A stretch of 64,000 bases of DNA from DASSUW01 sp963792385 (lineage in GTDB: Bacteria > Actinomycetota > Thermoleophilia > Solirubrobacterales > Solirubrobacteraceae), in contig CAWBVZ010000007.1 of the NCBI GenBank assembly GCA_963792385.1, positions 806,001-870,000 of the forward strand. Reading direction: 5' to 3'. The notes under the pieces are model-generated. The model did no database searches. It saw only the letters and a list, made by a program, of their open reading frames with translations, and was not told where the DNA came from. The position numbers and the translations under genes are program-made. Of this stretch, positions 1-10,743 are shown piece after piece; the stretch's first letter is position 1; each line of letters begins with the position of its first letter.

Positions 1-1190
1 AACATCGGCATGTACATGGCGACGACGATGAAGCCGACGATGCCACCGACAAGCACGATCATGACCGGCTCGAGGATCGACGTGAGGGCCTTGATCGCCG
101 CGGCCACCTCGTCCTCGTAGAAGTCCGCGACCTTGGTCAGCATGATGTCGAGGTTGCCCGTCTCCTCGCCCACGGCGATCATCTGGGCGACCATCGCCGG
201 GAAGACCGGGGCGTTCTTGAGCGGGGCAGCGATCGTTCCGCCGGACTTGACCGACTCGATCACCGCTTCCATCGCGTCCTCGACCGCGGCGTTGCCCGCC
301 GTCTGGCCGGTGACCTCGATCGCCTGCATGATCGGCACGCCGGCGGAGTAAAGAGCGGAGAAGGTGCGGGACCAGCGGGCGAGCGAGATCTTCTGGACCG
401 TCGCGCCGATCTTGAACGGCACGCGCAGTCGCAGGCGGTCCCACTGGGGGCGGCCCCACGAGGACTTGCGCCACTTCTTGAAGCCGACGAAGCCGCCGAT
501 GCCGACCGCGATGAAGATGTACCACTGGCTCGTGACCGCGTGGGACATCGCGACCGTGAACTTCGTGATCGCGGGCAGCTCGCCGCCGAAGTCCTTGAAG
601 ACGCCTACGAACACCGGGACGATGAACGCGATCAGGCCGACCAGGACGCACAGGGCGAAGGTCATGACGACCGTCGGGTAGGCCATTGCCGACTTGACCT
701 GACGGCGCAGCGAGTCGTCCTTCTCGAGCTGGTCGGAGACACGCTCGAGCGACTCCTCGAGCACGCCGCCCGCCTCGCCGGCCTTGACCATGGCAACGTA
801 CAGCGGGCTGAAGATCTTCGGGTGCTTGGCGAGCGCGTCGGAGAACGAGATACCGGCCTCGATGTCCTCACGGACCGCGCCGACCGTCTCGCGCAGGAGC
901 TTGTTCTCGATCTGCTCCTCGAGCACGTAGAAGGTGCGCAGGAGCGTCATGCCGGACGAGATCATGGTCGCCAGCTGGCGGGTCATGATCGTCAGCTCGG
1001 CTGCCTTGACCCGCTTGACCAGATTGATCTCCATCTGGAAGCCGGTCTTCTTCTCCTTCAGGTCCATCACCGTCAGGCCCTTGGCCTTCAGCTCGGCGAC
1101 GACCGCGTCCTTGGTCTGGCCGACGATCTCCCCCGTCGACGGGATACCGGAGGCGTCGACCGCCTTGTAGGTGAAGCTCGCGGCGGCCAT
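1..1190 (-). CDS. pilC: Type IV pilus / type II secretion inner-membrane platform protein PilC (GspF family), partial
   Basis: Platform protein on which the PilB and PilT ATPases act to assemble and retract pili at the inner membrane. The ATG at 1190 overlaps the pilT stop (TGATG), so translation is probably coupled. The visible start reads MAAASFTYKAVDASG, typical of the family, followed by the first T2SSF domain with the 'TIMTRQLATMISSGM' helix. About 396 residues are present and the gene runs off the left edge, so the C-terminus is not seen. Position after pilB-pilT supports the call. Confidence 0.93.
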   Translation of the reverse strand, partial: MAAASFTYKAVDASGIPSTGEIVGQTKDAVVAELKAKGLTVMDLKEKKTGFQMEINLVKRVKAAELTIMTRQLATMISSGMTLLRTFYVLEEQIENKLLRETVGAVREDIEAGISFSDALAKHPKIFSPLYVAMVKAGEAGGVLEESLERVSDQLEKDDSLRRQVKSAMAYPTVVMTFALCVLVGLIAFIVPVFVGVFKDFGGELPAITKFTVAMSHAVTSQWYIFIAVGIGGFVGFKKWRKSSWGRPQWDRLRLRVPFKIGATVQKISLARWSRTFSALYSAGVPIMQAIEVTGQTAGNAAVEDAMEAVIESVKSGGTIAAPLKNAPVFPAMVAQMIAVGEETGNLDIMLTKVADFYEDEVAAAIKALTSILEPVMIVLVGGIVGFIVVAMYMPM

Positions 1191-2296
1191 CAGGCTGCCT
1201 CCGCCTCGGCGTCGGTCAGGTGCGTCAAGCCGGAGGACTGCACCAGCTTGCGTAGCTCTGCCGGCTCGGAGGAGCGGGTCTCGGCCAGCGCCATCGTGAT
1301 CTTGCCCTCGCGAACCAGGCCGGCCAGTGAGGCGTCCATCGTCTGCATGCCGTACTGCCCGCCCGTCTGGATGAGGGAGTAGATCTGGTGGGTCTTGCCT
1401 TCGCGGATCAGGTTGCGCACGCCCGGGGTGGGCACGAGCACCTCGGCCGCGACACAGCGGCCGAGCCCGTCAGCGGTGGGCAGAAGCGTCTGGGTGACGA
1501 TGCCCTGCAGGCCGATCGCGAGCTGGGCGCGAACCTGGCCCTGCTGCGAGGGCGGGAAGACGTCGATGATGCGGTCGACCGTCTGCGGCGCGTCCTGGGT
1601 ATGGAGCGTCGCGAAGACGAGGTGGCCGGTCTCCGCCGCAGTCAGCGCCGTGCCGATCGTCTCCATGTCGCGCATTTCTCCGACCAGGATCACGTCGGGG
1701 TCCTGACGCAGCGCGGCCTTCAGGGCCAGTGCGAACGACTCCGCGTCGGCGCCGACCTCGCGCTGGTTGACGATGCAGCGCTTGTGCGAGTGCAGGAACT
1801 CGATCGGATCCTCGATCGTCATGATGTGCTCGTCGCGCGTCTCGTTGATCTCGTTGATCAGCGAGGCGAGCGAAGTCGACTTGCCCGAGCCGGTCGGGCC
1901 CGTGACGAGCACGATGCCGCGCGGCTTCTTGGCGAAGCTGCGCACCACGGCCGGGAGGCCGAGCTGCTCGATCGGCACCGTCTCGGTGGGGATCAGTCGG
2001 AACGCGGCACCGAGGGTGCCGCGCTGGAAGTACGTATTGACGCGGTAGCGTCCGACGCCAGGGATCGAGTAGGCGAAGTCGAGCTGCCAGTCCGTCTCAA
2101 GACGCTGGCGCTGCGAGTTATTGAGGATCGCGTAAACGATCTCTCGCGTGTCGGTCGGCGTCAGCAACGGCATATCGTCCATCGGCACGAGCGAGCCCCT
2201 GATACGGAGCATCGGCGGAGCGCCGGCGGTGATGTGCAAGTCGGACGCCTTGTTCTTGACGACCGCGAGGAGGATCTCTGAGAAGTCCAGGCTCAC
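1190..2296 (-). CDS. pilT: Type IV pilus retraction ATPase PilT
   Basis: Hexameric ATPase of the secretion ATPase family that powers pilus retraction. The 368 residues fit the family length. Walker A GPTGSGKSTS lies near residue 136, the Walker B/Asp-box region GEMRDMET near 206, the His box with ATLHTQDA near 230, and the PilT-specific C-terminal GVRNLIREGK motif is present; this distinguishes it from the PilB/GspE group. It lies between pilB (60 bp upstream) and pilC (overlapping), in the usual pil order. Confidence 0.95.
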   Translation of the reverse strand: MSLDFSEILLAVVKNKASDLHITAGAPPMLRIRGSLVPMDDMPLLTPTDTREIVYAILNNSQRQRLETDWQLDFAYSIPGVGRYRVNTYFQRGTLGAAFRLIPTETVPIEQLGLPAVVRSFAKKPRGIVLVTGPTGSGKSTSLASLINEINETRDEHIMTIEDPIEFLHSHKRCIVNQREVGADAESFALALKAALRQDPDVILVGEMRDMETIGTALTAAETGHLVFATLHTQDAPQTVDRIIDVFPPSQQGQVRAQLAIGLQGIVTQTLLPTADGLGRCVAAEVLVPTPGVRNLIREGKTHQIYSLIQTGGQYGMQTMDASLAGLVREGKITMALAETRSSEPAELRKLVQSSGLTHLTDAEAEAA

Positions 2297-2356
2297 GACA
2301 TCTTCATCGGCAGGCAGTGCCGCGTCCTATAGGGGGGTTGAGACCCTAGGTCAGCT

Positions 2357-4173
<1,817 letters not shown>

Positions 4174-4177
<4 letters not shown>

Positions 4178-4971
4178 GTAGTGGCGATAGTCGCGGCGGC
4201 CGCCCGCATCGCCTCACGAGGGGCCTCCATGCCGGTCCAGCGCTCGAACGACGCAGCGCCTTGAGCGACAAGCACCTCCAGACCGTCGACCACGCGGGCC
4301 CCCCGGGTTCTTGCTGCTTCGAGGAGTTGCGTACTTCCGGCCCGGTAGACCATGTCAACCACAAGGCTTCCGGCACCCAAGTCATCGGCCTCGATTGGGA
4401 GTGCCTTGAACGTGGCGGCGGGGTCGTGAAGCCCGACGGACGTGCAATTAACAAGGATTTCGGCCGGTTCGCCGACGTCTACGGCCCGCGCGCCGAGCTC
4501 GGCGGCGAGCGTCCGCGCCCGTTCGGGGGTCCGGTTCCAGATCGCGACCTGCGCCCCAGCGGTCGTGAGCGCCCACGCCGCGGCGCGGCCGGCGCCGCCC
4601 GCGCCGAGCACCAGCGCGGTGCGACCGCGCGGCGACTCCGGCAGCGCTGCGAGCAGCCCCGGCGCGTCCGTGTTGTCGGCCACGATCGCGCCGTCCTCGA
4701 AGGTCAGCGTGTTCGCCGCCCCGATCGCCAGCGCCGCGTCGGAGGCGCGATCGGCCAGCGCCAGCGCGGCGTGCTTGTGCGGGATCGTCACGTTGACGCC
4801 GCGGAAGCCGGCGGCCGGGAGTGCCCGCACGGTCTCCTCGAACAGCTCGGGCGGCAGCGGCAGCCGCAGGTAGCGCCAGCCCTCCAGGCCGGCGGCCGCG
4901 AGCCCGGCGTTGTGCATCTGCGGCGACCGCGAGTGCGCCACCGGCCAGCCGCAGACGCCGAGGTAGATCAA
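4174..4971 (-). CDS. aroE: Shikimate dehydrogenase
   Basis: NADPH-dependent reduction of 3-dehydroshikimate to shikimate in aromatic amino acid synthesis, cytosolic. The 265 residues match the family. Substrate-site serines lie in SRSPQMHN near residue 14, the catalytic lysine in VTIPHK near 65, an aspartate in NTDAPG near 101, the nucleotide-binding glycine loop in GAGGAGRA near 125, and the C-terminal Gln in VAQGA. It starts 4 bp after mltG and overlaps pilB, so it is embedded in the operon. Confidence 0.95.
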
Positions 4972-4975
4972 CGGC

Positions 4976-6295
4976 TTACGGCTCGCGTGATGCTTGGTAG
5001 CGCGCGCTGTCGCGGTCGAACTGCGCGTTCGTCGACGAGAACGCGTGCTCGCCGGTCTTGCCCGGCTTGCGCACGAAGAACAGGTAGTTCGTCTTGGCCG
5101 GATGCGCGGCGGCCTTGATCGACTTCAGGCCCGGGTTGCCGATCGGCGTCGGCGGCAGCCCGCGGCGCAGCCGCGTGTTGTACGGCGTGTCGGCGTCCAG
5201 CTCGGACTGGCGGATCGGGCGCTGCCAGTTGCGCGTCTCGTACCGGATCGTCGCGTCGATCCCGAGCGGCATGCCGTCTCGCAGGCGGTTGTAGATGACC
5301 GAAGCGATCAGCGGGCGCTCCTTGTCCAGCTGGGCCTCGCGCTCGACCAGCGAGGCGATGGTCAGCACGTCGTAGCGCGTCAGGTGCTTGCGCTTGGCGA
5401 ACCCGAGGCCGACGCCGGCGAAGTTGTCCCGGAACGCGTCGAGCTGCTTGGAGACGAGGTCGCGCGCCGGGCTGCCCTCGAGCAGTGTGTACGTGGCCGG
5501 GAACATGAAGCCCTCCGGCGTCTTGACGCCCTTCGGCGCCCCCAGGCCGCGCACGCGGCGCAGCACGCGGCGTTCGACGGCCGCCTTCGCGTAGCGGCCC
5601 TCGAGCGGGCCCTTGTCGATCAGCGCCGCCGCCTCGCGGACCGACAGGCCTTCGGGCACCGTGATGTTCACGGTCGGCACCACGCGCACCTTCGGGCCCT
5701 TGGTGAGCGCGGCGATCGCGTCGCCGTTGCTCATGTCGCGCAGCAGCGTGTAGTTACCCGGGCGCAGCCCGCCGCGGCGGCCGGTGAGCGTCGCGTTCAG
5801 CTCGAAGAAGCGGCCGCTCGCGACGACGCCGCGGGCGGCGAGGAGGTCCCCGATCTGGCCGGCGTCGGCGCCTTTCGGGATCTTCACGGCCACGCCGCCG
5901 GTGCCGTCGGAGTGGAACGGCTGGAAGGTCGCGTAGATGACGTACAGGGCGACGCCGATCGCCACGAGCGCCAGCACGGCACCGATCCGGCGACGCCAAT
6001 GACCCCGCGGTGCACCGGGGCGCGGGGCGGGTCGGCGGTTCGCCGGGACGCGCCGCGGCGGCGGGGGACGGTCTTCCACCGCAACCATTGTGGGGGACCG
6101 CTCGATCTGGCGCTCGGGCTCTGGCTCGGGCTCCGGTGCCGGTGCCGGGACCTCGACGCCTGCCGGCGGCAGGACTTCTTCGAAGACTTCAGGCGGCGGT
6201 GCGGGCTGGGAGCGGCGAGCCGCGCGCTCGGCTGCGGCGCGTGCCCGGTCCTCCGCGGTCCTCTCTGAAGAGTCTCGCCTACCGCCGAACGCCAT
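4976..6295 (-). CDS. mltG: Endolytic murein transglycosylase MltG (YceG family)
   Basis: Inner-membrane lytic transglycosylase that cleaves nascent glycan strands. Of 439 residues, the first 100 or so are a Pro/Arg/Glu-rich cytoplasmic tail, then one membrane segment (about residues 104-126, GAVLALVAIGVALYVIYATF), then the YceG domain. The catalytic glutamate sits in ASLVEREAQ, and the family signature YNTRLRRGLPPTPIGNPGL is present. The start overlaps the stop of the upstream coiled-coil gene (TGATG). The long cytoplasmic tail is common in actinobacteria. Confidence 0.94.
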   Translation of the reverse strand: MAFGGRRDSSERTAEDRARAAAERAARRSQPAPPPEVFEEVLPPAGVEVPAPAPEPEPEPERQIERSPTMVAVEDRPPPPRRVPANRRPAPRPGAPRGHWRRRIGAVLALVAIGVALYVIYATFQPFHSDGTGGVAVKIPKGADAGQIGDLLAARGVVASGRFFELNATLTGRRGGLRPGNYTLLRDMSNGDAIAALTKGPKVRVVPTVNITVPEGLSVREAAALIDKGPLEGRYAKAAVERRVLRRVRGLGAPKGVKTPEGFMFPATYTLLEGSPARDLVSKQLDAFRDNFAGVGLGFAKRKHLTRYDVLTIASLVEREAQLDKERPLIASVIYNRLRDGMPLGIDATIRYETRNWQRPIRQSELDADTPYNTRLRRGLPPTPIGNPGLKSIKAAAHPAKTNYLFFVRKPGKTGEHAFSSTNAQFDRDSARYQASREP

Positions 6296-9200
6296 CAGCT
6301 GGTGTGCCGCTCCTCCGCCTCCAGCAACAGGTGAACCGGCAGGCCGTCCTCACCCGGGACGACCTTCAGGGTGCCGACGACCGGGACCATCAGGCCCTGG
6401 CCATGCATATACGTGCTCTGAACGACCACCGACTCGATCTCCCCTGACGCAAGCTGGCGCAGTTGCTCCTGTGACTGCTGGTACCCGGCGCGGTCATGCG
6501 GCGACGGCCAGGCGGCCTTCGCAAACGCTTGCTCCTGGTACCCCACCAGTCTTGCAAACGCGGGGTTGAGCTCGCGGAACCGGCCGTCGAGGCCAAGGAT
6601 CGCGAGCGGCTGGGCGACGTCGTCGAACCCGTGGCGGGCCTCGCGCTTCGTCGCCTCTGCCTTGCGGCGGAGATCCGAGGCGGGCGTGCTCGGGCGGCCG
6701 AGCTTCGCGCCGTCGCCGGCGGCCGGCCCACCGCCGCGGGCGGCGGCGAGCAGCTGCTGGAAGACCTCGTGGACGCCAGAGTTGCCGTCGCCGGCCGTCT
6801 GCGCGGCGCGCTTGGCCTGCTCGGCCTCGCGGCGGGCGATCACGGCCGCCTGGCCGGCGGACGTGAGGCCGGCCTTGACCTCTTCAAGTGTCTTCAGCGC
6901 GTAGGTCAGCTCGGCCTGCATCGCCTCGACGCGGCGTTCGCCGGACTCGGCGGCGGCGCGCGCGGCGGCAGCGTCGTCGCGCGCGCTCAGCGACTGCTCG
7001 CGGACGGTCTCGATGTCGGCGTGCACGGTCTCGACGGTCGCGCGTGCCTCGTCGGCGAGCTGGTGCGCCGCTGCCAGCTCGGCTCGCAGCTCGGTGCCCT
7101 GGGCCTCGAGCGCCGTGCCGGTTGCCTGCCCGGCCTCGACGACGTCCTTGCCGAGCCGCTCGAGGCGCTCGGTGACGGCCTCGAGGCGGTCGCGGCTCGT
7201 AGTCGCCTCGGTGCGCAGGGCCTCGGTCTTGGCGTCGATCTCGGTCAGGCGCTCGGTGGTGCGCTCGCCGGCGGCGCGGGCCGCGGCGGCGTCGGTCTGG
7301 GCGGCTTGGGCGGCCTCGGCGGCGGTGCCGGCGGCGTGCGCGGCGCGCTCGACGTCGGCGGCCAGCGCGGCAACCTGCTCCTCGCCGGCGTCGAGGTCGC
7401 GGCGGATCGCCCCGGCCTCTTCACGGGCGCGGCCGGCGTCTTCGCGGGCGGCCGTCGCGGCCGCTCCGGCGGCAGCGGCCTGCTCGCGGGCGCCGAGTGC
7501 CTCGTGGCTCGCGTGCTCGACCTGCGAGCGGGCGGCGTCGATCTCACCGGTGACGCGAGCGATCGCGGCGCGCAGCTCCTCGGCGTCGGTGCGGCTCCCG
7601 GTGGCGGCGTCGTGGGCTGCGCGGGCGACGGTGGAAAGCTCGTCGAGCTGCTCGCGCACGCTGCGGACGTCGGACAGCACGGCGCCGGCGCCGCGGTCGA
7701 CCTCGTTCAGGCGCTCCGCAAGCTCGTGCACGGCGTGACCGGCCTCGCGACCGGCGGCGGCGTCCTCGGCGACGGCGGCGGCGAGCGCGGCGGCCTCGTC
7801 GATGCGGGCGTCGGTGGCCTCGCGGCCGGCGGCCAGCTCGTCGAGCCGGGACGAAAGGGTGTCGATCTCGCCGATCCGCGACGCCGCATCGACGGCGTGC
7901 GCCGCCTCGGCGCGGGCGTCGTGGGCGGCCGCGGTGGCGGTGTCGGCGGCGGCGGCAAGCTCGTCGAGGCGCGCGGCGGTGCTGTCCACGACCTCTTCGA
8001 CGCGCCGTGCGACGGAATCGCCCTCAGCGGTCAGCTCGTCGATCCGGCGGGTCGCGGCCTCGCCGGCCGCGGCCAGGTCGGTGAGTCGCGTGCGCAGCGC
8101 CCTCTCGGCGTTCCGCAGCGTCTCGAGGTCGCTCCCCATGGCCTCGACCACGTGGCGTTCAACGACCTGGTCGACCGGGATCGACGGGTTCGAGTCGCGC
8201 TGTTCGAGCAGGCGACCGAGCTCGAGGACCTGCGAGCTCGTGCGCTCCTCGGCGGCACGGAACTCGTCACGCTCGCGACGGGCGTCCTCGAGCCAGCCGC
8301 GGACCTCGTCCTGCTGGCGGCGCAGCTCGTCGAGCGCGGTCGAGTCCGCCGCGGTCTCACGCAGCGTCTCGAGCTCCGAGCGCAGCGAATCGACCTCGCT
8401 CGCACCGGCACGCAGTGCGGCGATGTCGGTGCGCAGGACGGACAGCTCGGCGGAGTCCTCGCGCAGCGCTGCGAGGTCGGCCCGCAGCGCGTCGAGGTCG
8501 GCGGTGCTGGTGGCGCCGTCGAGCCGCTCGTGGAGCGTCTCGATCCCGGAGGTGGCGGCCTGGAGGGCGTCGAGCCGCTCGTCGATAGCCGCGACGTCGG
8601 CAGCACCGGCGTGCAGGGCGGCGAGCTCGGAGCGGAGTGCATCGAGTTCGTCCGGAGCGGACTGCTGCTCGCGCAGCGCGGCGATCTCGGCGCGCAGCGT
8701 CTCAAGCGCGACAGCGCCGTCGCGGAGCGGCGCGAGCTCGCCGCCCAGCGCCTCCATCCGGGCGCGGGACGCCTCGGCGTCGCGCGCCAGGTCGTCCAGG
8801 CGACGGCGATCCTCGTCGGCCTCGGCACGCTCGACGGTGACGGCGGTGAGCTGCTCACGCAGGGCGTCGGCCTCACGCTGGACGTGCTCGACGCGCTGCA
8901 GTGCAGCGGCCAGCTCGGCGCGCGCGGCCTCGGCCTCGCGGGCACGGTCGCGCTCGAGTCGCTCAAGCGTCTCGGACAGCTCGGCGCGGGCGGTCTGCGC
9001 GGCCTCTTCGTGCTCGGCGCGAACCTTCTCGAGCTGCACGATCAAATCGGACTGGTGGACGTCGCCGGCGCTGGACCGGTCGCTCTCGATCTCGGCGATT
9101 CGCGCCTCGACGTCGTTACGGGCCTCGTCGGCGCGGCGGCCGGCCTCGACGATCGCCTCTTCGGCGCGGCGCTGGGCCTCGGCGACCGCGGTCGCCAGGC

Positions 9201-10326
9201 GGGCGTCGGCGGCGGCGGAGGACTCCGCGCGCTGAAGCTCGATGCGATCCAGGCGGGCGGCCAGCTCGGCACGCGCGGCCTCGGCGACGTCAAGCGCCTT
9301 GCCGCGGTCGTGCGTGGCCTGCTCGGCGTCCATCCGGGCGCGCTCGAGGCGCTCCAGGCGGGCGAGCAGCTCGAGGTGCTCGGCCTCGTCGACGCCGCCC
9401 GCGGCGGGTGCGGCGACGTCGGTCAGCGCGCGCTGGATCTCGGCGCGCAGGGACTGGGCCTCGCGCTCGGCGGCCTCGGCGCGGCGCTCGGCGGCGAGGC
9501 GCGCCTCCTCGAACTGGGCGGGAAGGCTGAGCGCAACGCGCTCGAGCTCGTCCATCCGCTCCATCGCCGACAGCAGGCGCGCCACCACGGCGGCCGCGTC
9601 GTCGAGGTCGGCGACCGAGCCCTGGACTCCGGGATCAAGATTGGTGAGGCGCTCCTCGACGTCGGCGTCGGCCTCGGCGCGCGCGGCGTCACGGGCGGCC
9701 AGCTCGGCCTCGACCCACGGCGTCGGCGCGAGCGGGCGGAACACGACGAGCGTGCCGGCGGTGCGCCAACCCTCCCACGGCTGCGGATCGGGCTCGGACG
9801 CCTGGCGCAGAGCGCGCACGACGATCGGGTGCTGCGCACGCATGCGCTGCAACATCAGGTTCATCGGGAGCTCGAAGCCGAGATCCTCCAGGAACAGCGA
9901 GAAGTCGAAGCCCTCGTCGAGCTTGACGGGGACGAAGACCGTCTCCATCGCAAACGTCGTGCCGTCGGCGTGCAGCGCGGAGACCTCCACGCGCCCGACG
10001 GCATCCGGCGCCTCGCCGGTCTCCAGGAACCTGCGCCACGACTCGGCGGCGGCCGGTGCCGGGCTCTGGATCAGCGTCTGGAAGAACGATTGGCCGAGCA
10101 CCTCGGCGGCGGGCCGGCCGAACAGCAGCTCGGCGGGCTCGGACCACTTGGAGACCGATCCCTGCCCGTCGGTCAGCACGAAGTAGCCGCCGATGATCTG
10201 GCGGAGAATGGCGTCGAGCGGCTCGACGGCCTCAGCGGCCGCCGTCATCACCTGATCGGCGCTGGTGTCAAGGCCTGCAGCGCTCGACGGCACGGCAGGC
10301 GTGTTGCTTTGGGTCGAAGAATCCAT
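6295..10326 (-). CDS. Giant PAS / coiled-coil / PAS protein (1343 aa), function unknown
   Basis: Not assigned to a named family. Near residues 30-85 is a PAS-like segment (GGYFVLTDGQGSVSKWSEPA, then GRPAAEVLGQSF). Residues of roughly 240-1190 are almost entirely Ala/Glu/Arg/Leu heptad-like helix, predicting a very long coiled coil. A second PAS-like domain closes the protein (QPLAILGLDGRFRELNPAF, then RLVGYQEQAF). No kinase, GGDEF or output domain and no membrane segment is seen. It sits between ruvX and mltG in a wall, division and pilus operon with a stop/start overlap into mltG, so a scaffolding or sensing role near the envelope is an inference only. Confidence 0.85.
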   Translation of the reverse strand: MDSSTQSNTPAVPSSAAGLDTSADQVMTAAAEAVEPLDAILRQIIGGYFVLTDGQGSVSKWSEPAELLFGRPAAEVLGQSFFQTLIQSPAPAAAESWRRFLETGEAPDAVGRVEVSALHADGTTFAMETVFVPVKLDEGFDFSLFLEDLGFELPMNLMLQRMRAQHPIVVRALRQASEPDPQPWEGWRTAGTLVVFRPLAPTPWVEAELAARDAARAEADADVEERLTNLDPGVQGSVADLDDAAAVVARLLSAMERMDELERVALSLPAQFEEARLAAERRAEAAEREAQSLRAEIQRALTDVAAPAAGGVDEAEHLELLARLERLERARMDAEQATHDRGKALDVAEAARAELAARLDRIELQRAESSAAADARLATAVAEAQRRAEEAIVEAGRRADEARNDVEARIAEIESDRSSAGDVHQSDLIVQLEKVRAEHEEAAQTARAELSETLERLERDRAREAEAARAELAAALQRVEHVQREADALREQLTAVTVERAEADEDRRRLDDLARDAEASRARMEALGGELAPLRDGAVALETLRAEIAALREQQSAPDELDALRSELAALHAGAADVAAIDERLDALQAATSGIETLHERLDGATSTADLDALRADLAALREDSAELSVLRTDIAALRAGASEVDSLRSELETLRETAADSTALDELRRQQDEVRGWLEDARRERDEFRAAEERTSSQVLELGRLLEQRDSNPSIPVDQVVERHVVEAMGSDLETLRNAERALRTRLTDLAAAGEAATRRIDELTAEGDSVARRVEEVVDSTAARLDELAAAADTATAAAHDARAEAAHAVDAASRIGEIDTLSSRLDELAAGREATDARIDEAAALAAAVAEDAAAGREAGHAVHELAERLNEVDRGAGAVLSDVRSVREQLDELSTVARAAHDAATGSRTDAEELRAAIARVTGEIDAARSQVEHASHEALGAREQAAAAGAAATAAREDAGRAREEAGAIRRDLDAGEEQVAALAADVERAAHAAGTAAEAAQAAQTDAAAARAAGERTTERLTEIDAKTEALRTEATTSRDRLEAVTERLERLGKDVVEAGQATGTALEAQGTELRAELAAAHQLADEARATVETVHADIETVREQSLSARDDAAAARAAAESGERRVEAMQAELTYALKTLEEVKAGLTSAGQAAVIARREAEQAKRAAQTAGDGNSGVHEVFQQLLAAARGGGPAAGDGAKLGRPSTPASDLRRKAEATKREARHGFDDVAQPLAILGLDGRFRELNPAFARLVGYQEQAFAKAAWPSPHDRAGYQQSQEQLRQLASGEIESVVVQSTYMHGQGLMVPVVGTLKVVPGEDGLPVHLLLEAEERHTS

Positions 10327-10332
10327 GTGTCG

Positions 10333-10743
10333 TCACTCCTTAACGCCTCTATCGGCAGGAGGACCCCGGACGTTCAACCATTCGTCGAGAAGTACGGCCG
10401 CAGCGCGAGAGTCGAGCGAGGCCGTCCCCCCCGCCTGCTGGGCGAGCGACGACGTGAAGCGCTCGTCGTAGAGCTCCACGGGAACGTCGACGACGGCGCG
10501 CAGGCGCTCGGCGAACGCGCGCGTTTCGCGCGTCTGCGCGGAGTCGCCGCCGGAGAGCGAGATCGGCAGTCCGACGACCACGCGCTCGGCGCCGAGCTCG
10601 CCTACCAGTTGCGCGAGCCGCTGGAGGCCGCGGCGCGTGCCCGGCTTCAGCACCGGCTCGAGCGGCGTGGCCAGCGTGCCGGACGGATCGGAGACCGCGA
10701 CGCCACAGCGGGCGCTCCCGTAGTCGAGGGCGAGAACCCTCAA
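10333..10743 (-). CDS. ruvX: RuvX/YqgF-family Holliday junction resolvase-like protein
   Basis: RNase H-fold nuclease family linked to 16S rRNA 5'-end processing and Holliday junction resolution. I choose a TTG start at 10743, overlapping the alaS stop, because it gives MRVLALDYGSARCG, the standard N-terminus; no ATG or GTG fits. Catalytic acidic residues lie in ALDYGS, the central VVVGLPISLSGG strand and the terminal DSRAAAVLLDEWL. The length of 136 residues is normal. The alaS-ruvX-mltG-aroE order is typical of high-GC Gram-positives. Confidence 0.92.
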   Translation of the reverse strand: MRVLALDYGSARCGVAVSDPSGTLATPLEPVLKPGTRRGLQRLAQLVGELGAERVVVGLPISLSGGDSAQTRETRAFAERLRAVVDVPVELYDERFTSSLAQQAGGTASLDSRAAAVLLDEWLNVRGPPADRGVKE

